Source: Verrucomicrobiota bacterium
Lineage (GTDB): Bacteria; Verrucomicrobiota; Verrucomicrobiia; Opitutales; Opitutaceae
Length of the DNA: 35,507 bases
NCBI GenBank assembly: GCA_030601755.1
Contig: JAUWBF010000036.1
Location: forward strand, 1 to 35,507
Direction: 5' to 3'
Shown: positions 30,590-35,507 of the stretch, in pieces
Layout of the letters: each line of letters starts with the position of its first letter
Position numbering within the stretch: position 1 is the stretch's first letter
Program-made: the position numbers and the translations under genes
The notes under the pieces: model-generated
The model's database searches: none
What the model saw: only the letters and a program-made list of their open reading frames with translations
What the model was told of the DNA's origin: nothing

Positions 30590-30681
30590 TTAAACGCAAA
30601 GTCGCAAAGGCGCGAAGGTGTGGGCGGGTGTCTTGTTCAGAAACTTTGCGTCTCTTGGTGGCTTAGCGTCTTTGCGTTTAA
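30590..30681. repeat. TTAACGCAAAG-type hairpin element between panB and coaC
   Basis: Perfect 12-bp ends TTAAACGCAAAG (30590-30601) and CTTTGCGTTTAA (30670-30681), with imperfect complementarity inside. 92 bp long. It ends 4 bp before the panB stop and starts 14 bp from the coaC ATG, so it makes up almost the whole spacer. Confidence 0.85.
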
Positions 30682-30684
30682 TCC

Positions 30685-31470
30685 TCAGTAGCTCTCGCGG
30701 TCGGAGGGAAAGGTCCGGGCGGTGACGGCGTCGTGGTAGGCTTTGAGGCCTTCGGTCACCAGTTTATTTCCGTCGGCGAAGGTGCGCACGAATTTCGCGG
30801 AGAAGCCGGGGTTGAGTCCGAGCATGTCGTGGAAGACCAGCACCTGTCCGTCGCAGCCCGCACCCGCGCCGATGCCGATGGTGGGGATGGCGATGGCCGC
30901 GGTGATCTCGGCGGCGAGGTCGGCGGGCACGCACTCGAGCACGACGCCCGAGCAACCGGCGGCCTCGACGGCCTTGGCCTGGCGCAGGAGGTTGGCGGCG
31001 CCCTCCTTGGTCTTGCCCTGCACCTTGTAGCCGATGCTGTGCACGGACTGCGGGGTGAGGCCGAGGTGGCCGATCACCGGGATGCCGGACTGCACGAGAT
31101 GGCGGAGCACATCCTCGTGGCCGTCGACGCCCTCGATCTTCACGGCGTGGGCGCCGGCGCGCAGCAGCAGCGCGGCGCAGTCGAGCGCGGGGCCGATGCC
31201 CTTGCGCGCGGCGAGCAGGGGGAAGTCGGCGATGAGAAACTTTTGCCCGCCGAGAGCGCGCGCCATCGCTGCGGTGTGCCGTGCCATGATCTCGGGCGTG
31301 GCGGCGACGGTGGTCGGCTCGCCGTCGACCACGGTGGCGACGCTGTCGCCGACGAGCACGCAGTCGACCGGCGAGGCGGCGAGGAACTTGCCCTCCCAGT
31401 GGGTGTAGGCCGAGACCATGCTGATCGGGGCCTTGCCCTTGCGGGCCTTGAATTCGACGGCGGACTTCAT
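30685..31470 (-). CDS. panB: 3-methyl-2-oxobutanoate hydroxymethyltransferase
   Basis: A 261-residue TIM-barrel enzyme that makes ketopantoate. The catalytic and metal ligands are present: VGDS (Asp), ADFP (Asp), VKIEG (Lys, Glu), GHLGLTPQSVH and LECVP (Glu), followed by IGIGAGAGCDGQVLVFHDMLG. The usual TAYD near the N-terminus reads SAYTHWEGKF here: the substrate-contact Tyr is kept but the following Asp is replaced by Thr. ATG 31470 is preferred over a TTG five codons earlier. It is the first gene of the panB-coaC-coaB-panD cluster, which together covers pantoate, beta-alanine and two CoA steps; panC and coaA/coaD/coaE are elsewhere. Confidence 0.94.
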   Translation of the reverse strand: MKSAVEFKARKGKAPISMVSAYTHWEGKFLAASPVDCVLVGDSVATVVDGEPTTVAATPEIMARHTAAMARALGGQKFLIADFPLLAARKGIGPALDCAALLLRAGAHAVKIEGVDGHEDVLRHLVQSGIPVIGHLGLTPQSVHSIGYKVQGKTKEGAANLLRQAKAVEAAGCSGVVLECVPADLAAEITAAIAIPTIGIGAGAGCDGQVLVFHDMLGLNPGFSAKFVRTFADGNKLVTEGLKAYHDAVTARTFPSDRESY

Positions 31471-31555
31471 GAGACGAATCGCCAAAGTAGCCCGCGGTCA
31501 GGCTTTCGGCAAGCCCGGGCGCAGAGGGGCATCCTCAGTGTTTGGAGAGAAGAAT

Positions 31556-31648
31556 TTTTAACGCAAAGGCGCGAAGTCGCAAAGCAGGTAGTTGAAGGAC
31601 CGTAAGGTTCTTTGCGTCTCTCTGCGCCTCTGCGTCTTTGCGTTAAAA
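31556..31648. repeat. TTAACGCAAAG-type hairpin element between pntB and panB
   Basis: Perfect 13-bp ends TTTTAACGCAAAG (31556-31568) and CTTTGCGTTAAAA (31636-31648), with further pairing between GGCGCGAAG and CTGCGCCTCTGCG segments. 93 bp. It occupies the spacer ahead of panB (31471-31669), where the panB promoter must also lie; no promoter was identified with confidence. Confidence 0.85.
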
Positions 31649-31669
31649 CTCAGTCTTTCAGTTTTTGGC

Positions 31670-33103
31670 TCAGCTCGCGGCGAGGGCCTTGAACTCGGCC
31701 ACGACGCCCTGGAGCGTGCCCTTGGCGTCGCCGTAGAGCATGCGGGTGTTGGGCATGAGAAAGAGCTGGTTCTCCAGGCCGGAGAAGCCGGTGCCCTTGC
31801 CGCGCTTGAGGCAGATGCAGGTGCGGGCCTCGTGCGCCTTGATGATGGGCATGCCGTAGATGGGGGAACTCTTGTCGCTGGCGGCGGCGGGGTTAACGAC
31901 GTCGTTGGCGCCTATGACCACGGCCACGTCCATCTGCGGCATGAGCGGGTTGATGCTGTCCATCTCGACCAACTGCTCGTAGGGCACGCTGGCCTCGGCA
32001 AGCAGCACGTTCATGTGACCGGGCATGCGGCCGGCGACCGGGTGAATGGCAAAGCGCACCTCGGCGCCGTTTTGCTCCAGCAGCTCGGCGAGCTCACGGA
32101 CGACGTGCTGGGCCTGCGAGACAGCCATGCCGTATCCGGGAATGAATACAACCTGACGCGCGGCCTCGAGCACCGCGAAGGTGTCCTCGGGGGAGATGGG
32201 CTTGAGCTCGCCTTGGAACGCGCCCTCGGTGGAGCCGCCGCCAGCGTCGGCGCCGAAGCCGGAGAAGAGCACGTTGACCAAGGTGCGGTTCATGGCCTTG
32301 CACATGATGAGCGTGAGGATGACGCCGCTGGTGCCGACGAGGCAGCCCGCGACGATGAGCACGTTGTTCGCGATCACGAAGCCGGCCGCCGCGGCGGCGA
32401 GACCGGAGAGACTGTTGAGCAGCGAGATGACGACGGGCATGTCGCCGCCGCCGATCGGCATGACAAAGGTCCAGCCGAGGATCAGCGACAACACGAGGAA
32501 AGCGGTGAAGGCGACCAACGCGAGCTGCGGCGAGCCGGTGAGGGCGAAGAGCACGCCGGCCGCGGCCATGACCATGAGCATGGCGATGTTCATGGTGTGT
32601 TGTCCGGCCCAGCGCACGGGCTTGCCGCTGACGAGGCCGGCGAGCTTGGCGAACGCGTAGACCGAGCCGGTGAAGGTGATGCCGCCGATCAGGATGGTGA
32701 GGAAGATGACGAGGCCGGTGAAGACGGGGTTGCCGGAAAACTCGGCGAGGTAGGCGTCCCAACCATAGGCGCGGATCTTGCCGTATTCGGCCCAGCCGAC
32801 GAGCAGCGAGGCGAGGCCGCCGAAGCCGTTGAGCAGGGCGACCATCTCGGGCATGGAGGTCATCTTGACCGCGCGGGCGCAGACGACGCCGATGGCGGTG
32901 CCGGCGATGAGGCCGGCGACGATCCAGGTGTAGGAGACGACGTGGTGGTCGAGCAACGTGACCACGATGGCGAGCAACATGCCGACGGCGGAGAGGGCGT
33001 TGCCTTTGCGTGCGGTGGCCTGACGGCCGAGCATCTTGAGGCCGAGGATGAAGAGGATCGCGGCCGCGATGTAGGCGAGGTTGATGAGGTTGGCGGAGTT
33101 CAT
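31670..33103 (-). CDS. pntB: Proton-translocating NAD(P) transhydrogenase subunit beta
   Basis: A 477-residue subunit with about nine membrane segments followed by the NADP(H)-binding dIII domain (about 300-477). The latter contains VVFIPGYGMAVSQAQHVV, AIHPVAGRMPGHMNVLLAEA, VVIGANDVVNPAA and IYGMPIIKAHEARTCICLKR, all standard PntB signatures. The complex couples proton entry to NADPH formation. The ATG overlaps the pntAB stop (TGATG); a GTG codon one position earlier is possible. Last gene of the three-gene operon. Confidence 0.96.
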   Translation of the reverse strand: MNSANLINLAYIAAAILFILGLKMLGRQATARKGNALSAVGMLLAIVVTLLDHHVVSYTWIVAGLIAGTAIGVVCARAVKMTSMPEMVALLNGFGGLASLLVGWAEYGKIRAYGWDAYLAEFSGNPVFTGLVIFLTILIGGITFTGSVYAFAKLAGLVSGKPVRWAGQHTMNIAMLMVMAAAGVLFALTGSPQLALVAFTAFLVLSLILGWTFVMPIGGGDMPVVISLLNSLSGLAAAAAGFVIANNVLIVAGCLVGTSGVILTLIMCKAMNRTLVNVLFSGFGADAGGGSTEGAFQGELKPISPEDTFAVLEAARQVVFIPGYGMAVSQAQHVVRELAELLEQNGAEVRFAIHPVAGRMPGHMNVLLAEASVPYEQLVEMDSINPLMPQMDVAVVIGANDVVNPAAASDKSSPIYGMPIIKAHEARTCICLKRGKGTGFSGLENQLFLMPNTRMLYGDAKGTLQGVVAEFKALAAS

Positions 33104-33402
33104 CACTTGGTCTCCTTTCCGCTGTCCTTCTTTTTGAACATGCCGAGCATGCGGTCGGTGACGAGGTAGCCGCCGACGACGTTGATGGTGGCCAGCACGA
33201 CGGCGGCGGTGCCGAGCACGGTGGTGAGCCAGGAGTTGTCGTCGACGCCGGCGGCGATGATCGCGCCGACGATGGTGATGCCGGAGATGGCGTTGGAGCC
33301 CGACATGAGCGGCGTGTGCAACTGCGAGGGCACCTTGGCGATGAGCTCGAAGCCGAGAAAGGCCGCGAGCGTGAAGATGAAGAGCAGGAGGATGAGGTCC
33401 AT
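33103..33402 (-). CDS. pntAB: Transhydrogenase alpha subunit, membrane part
   Basis: A 99-residue membrane subunit with three to four helices (MDLILLLFIFTLAAFLGF, LHTPLMSGSNAISGITIVGAI, TTVLGTAAVVLATINVVGGY). SQLHTPLMSGSNAISG is the hallmark of the PntA membrane region. In E. coli it is fused to the NAD-binding part; here it is a separate gene, the three-gene layout. It overlaps pntB and lies 14 bp after pntAA. ATG 33402. Confidence 0.95.
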   Translation of the reverse strand: MDLILLLFIFTLAAFLGFELIAKVPSQLHTPLMSGSNAISGITIVGAIIAAGVDDNSWLTTVLGTAAVVLATINVVGGYLVTDRMLGMFKKKDSGKETK

Positions 33403-33416
33403 GGCGGTGGAGAGCT

Positions 33417-34550
<1,134 letters not shown>

Positions 34551-34838
34551 GATGCGCCGGCGGCGGAAGCCGGCACCCTGATCGTTTCACGAAGCGGGTT
34601 TAACCGGCAATCGGCATAGCGGGGCGGAATTTGCCGAAGGCTGCGCACGCCTTGCGCGCGGCGCGCCTGGTGAAAGAGTAACCTATTGGGTTACTCTTTG
34701 TGCAGATTCGCGCGCGGTGCCTCTGGCCGTTGGGGGGGGCGGAGGCGGGTGCGCCGGGAGCGGCGATTGTCACTTATTAAGTGACAATCGGTTTGTGGCG
34801 CGGGCGTGTGTGTGGGGGCCGTGGTGGCGGGAGGGGCG
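34551..34838. repeat. Spacer upstream of pntAA with two AT-rich palindromes
   Basis: Holds no gene. AAAGAGTAACC (34673-34683) and GGTTACTCTTT (34689-34699) form perfect 11-bp arms with loop TATTG. The third exact copy of TGTCACTTATTAAGTGACA lies at 34768-34786 with ATT/AAT extensions (34766-34788). Either could be an operator for pntAA or simply a member of a mobile palindrome family. The -35/-10 elements were not resolved. Confidence 0.7.
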
Positions 34839-35507
34839 TCAGTTGGCGTCGCCGAGGTGGCGTTCGCGGAAGAGGCGCCAGAGGTCGCTTTGTTCGATCT
34901 CGAGCATGGCGACGTTGAGGGGCTTGCGCAGGGGGCTGTTGAGCGGGAGGGCGATGGCGTAGTCGCGGAGGTCGAAGCTGGCGGGCAACAGGGCGAGGCC
35001 GGCGCGCTGGCGGAGGTGATGCTTTAGGATGGCGGCGTCGTAAACGCAGGCGTCGGCCTTGCCCGAGGCGACGGCGTCGAGCGCGGCCTCCACGGAATCA
35101 ACGGTGACCATGGGGACGCCGTTTTCGTTGAGATAACGGGCGGCGATGGAGTTGCCGACGGTGGTGACGTCGTGGCGGGGGAGGTCGGCGGGACCCTTGA
35201 TGGAGGTGTTGAGGGTGTTGACCGTGAGCGAGGCGGCGATCTGCGCGGTGAAGCCGGAGATGATGATCACGCTGGTGAACATCCAGACGAGGCCGATGAC
35301 GCGGCCGCCGAGGGTGCGGGGGGCTTTGTTGCCGTAGCCGACGGTGGTCATGGTGACGGCCGACCACCAGAAGGCGGAACCGAGGCCGTGCGCGGTGTCG
35401 CCGCCGAATTGCTCGGCGTTGGCCTTGCGTTCAAAGAGCCACACGCCGAAGCCGGCGGCGAGCAGCACGAGCGAGAGCGCGAAGACGACCTGCAAAAAGC
35501 CGAAGGA
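34839..35507 (-). CDS. GluR0-like ligand-gated potassium channel, 5' end cut by the window edge
   Basis: The 3' part of an ionotropic glutamate-receptor-like protein, at least 222 residues visible. Order: membrane helix (LQVVFALSLVLLAAGFGVWL), a pore loop with the potassium filter TVGYG (AVTMTTVGYGNKAP), a second membrane helix (IGLVWMFTSVIIISGFTAQI), then the second half of a periplasmic solute-binding domain (SLTVNTLNTSIKGPADLP, VTTVGNSIAARYLNENG, GKADACVYDAAILKHHLRQR, DYAIALPLNSPLRKPLNVAML). This split binding-domain/pore layout is that of prokaryotic GluR0 channels. The first binding-domain half and the signal peptide lie beyond the right edge. The frame is open to the last base. The ligand cannot be predicted. 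Confidence 0.85.
   Translation of the reverse strand, partial: SFGFLQVVFALSLVLLAAGFGVWLFERKANAEQFGGDTAHGLGSAFWWSAVTMTTVGYGNKAPRTLGGRVIGLVWMFTSVIIISGFTAQIAASLTVNTLNTSIKGPADLPRHDVTTVGNSIAARYLNENGVPMVTVDSVEAALDAVASGKADACVYDAAILKHHLRQRAGLALLPASFDLRDYAIALPLNSPLRKPLNVAMLEIEQSDLWRLFRERHLGDAN

Noticed and set aside
31592-33169. A 525-residue plus-strand frame opposite pntB
   Set aside because: Acidic Gly/His/Asp-rich shadow of a well-supported transhydrogenase subunit.

Overview
The window is one high-GC bacterial chromosome segment. Codon use is strongly GC-rich and most genes sit in short operons. A secreted protein carries a PEP-CTERM-type sorting tail, there is a lysine/alanine-rich histone H1-like peptide, and intergenic spaces are full of long hairpin-forming repeats. 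This suggests a Verrucomicrobiota member, probably Opitutaceae; that placement is inference from gene content and not from a marker gene.

Layout. 1-2400: a broken efflux locus. An HlyD-type adaptor follows a TolC-like gene with an in-frame stop, and the TolC 5' end runs into the 3' part of an unrelated autotransporter-like passenger on the other strand, so a rearrangement or assembly junction lies near 1,660-1,690. 2446-3555: a small conserved protein, then a YkgJ-type cysteine-cluster protein. 3607-6493 (minus): a ferrous-iron operon feoA-feoA-feoB plus a FeoB-associated Cys-rich membrane peptide, with a good Fur-box candidate upstream. 6632-9666 (minus): an exported protein of unknown function, a membrane-anchored flavodoxin-like reductase and a lipoate/octanoate ligase-family protein. 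9850-12610 (minus): an RmlD-like reductase, a SixA-type phosphatase and an unknown exported helical protein. 12669-15031 (minus): a PEP-CTERM-type exported protein and a membrane protein of unknown function directly behind it. 15129-16538 (minus): a cytochrome c/PQQ sugar dehydrogenase fusion. 16647-17501 (plus): a DUF5069-like protein and a conserved unknown. 17778-17948 (minus): the H1-like peptide. 18271-19527 (plus): a dicarboxylate/amino acid:cation symporter. 19719-23223 (minus): a complete mlaE-F-D-C-A-type phospholipid transport operon. 23385-23975 (plus): rsmD. 24080-25498 (minus): purB. 25827-28789 (plus): miaB, a membrane protein, gmk and a small membrane protein. 28826-31470 (minus): panB, coaC, coaB, panD, a pantothenate-to-CoA cluster with coaB and coaC as separate genes. 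31670-34550 (minus): the three-gene proton-translocating transhydrogenase pntAA-pntAB-pntB. 34839 to the right edge (minus): the 3' part of a GluR0-like ligand-gated channel.

The most unusual layer is not the genes but the repeats. A 19-bp palindrome occurs exactly three times, once inside a coding sequence in its only stop-free frame. A second AT-rich palindrome occurs three times, with a related fourth. A 23-bp perfect inverted repeat supplies the stop codons of both convergent genes that flank it. A 90-100 bp hairpin element with ends of the TTAACGCAAAG type sits at three successive junctions of the pan/coa cluster. No tRNA, rRNA, CRISPR array or insertion-sequence transposase was seen. 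Ordinary housekeeping genes dominate, and no defence or biosynthetic system was recognised.
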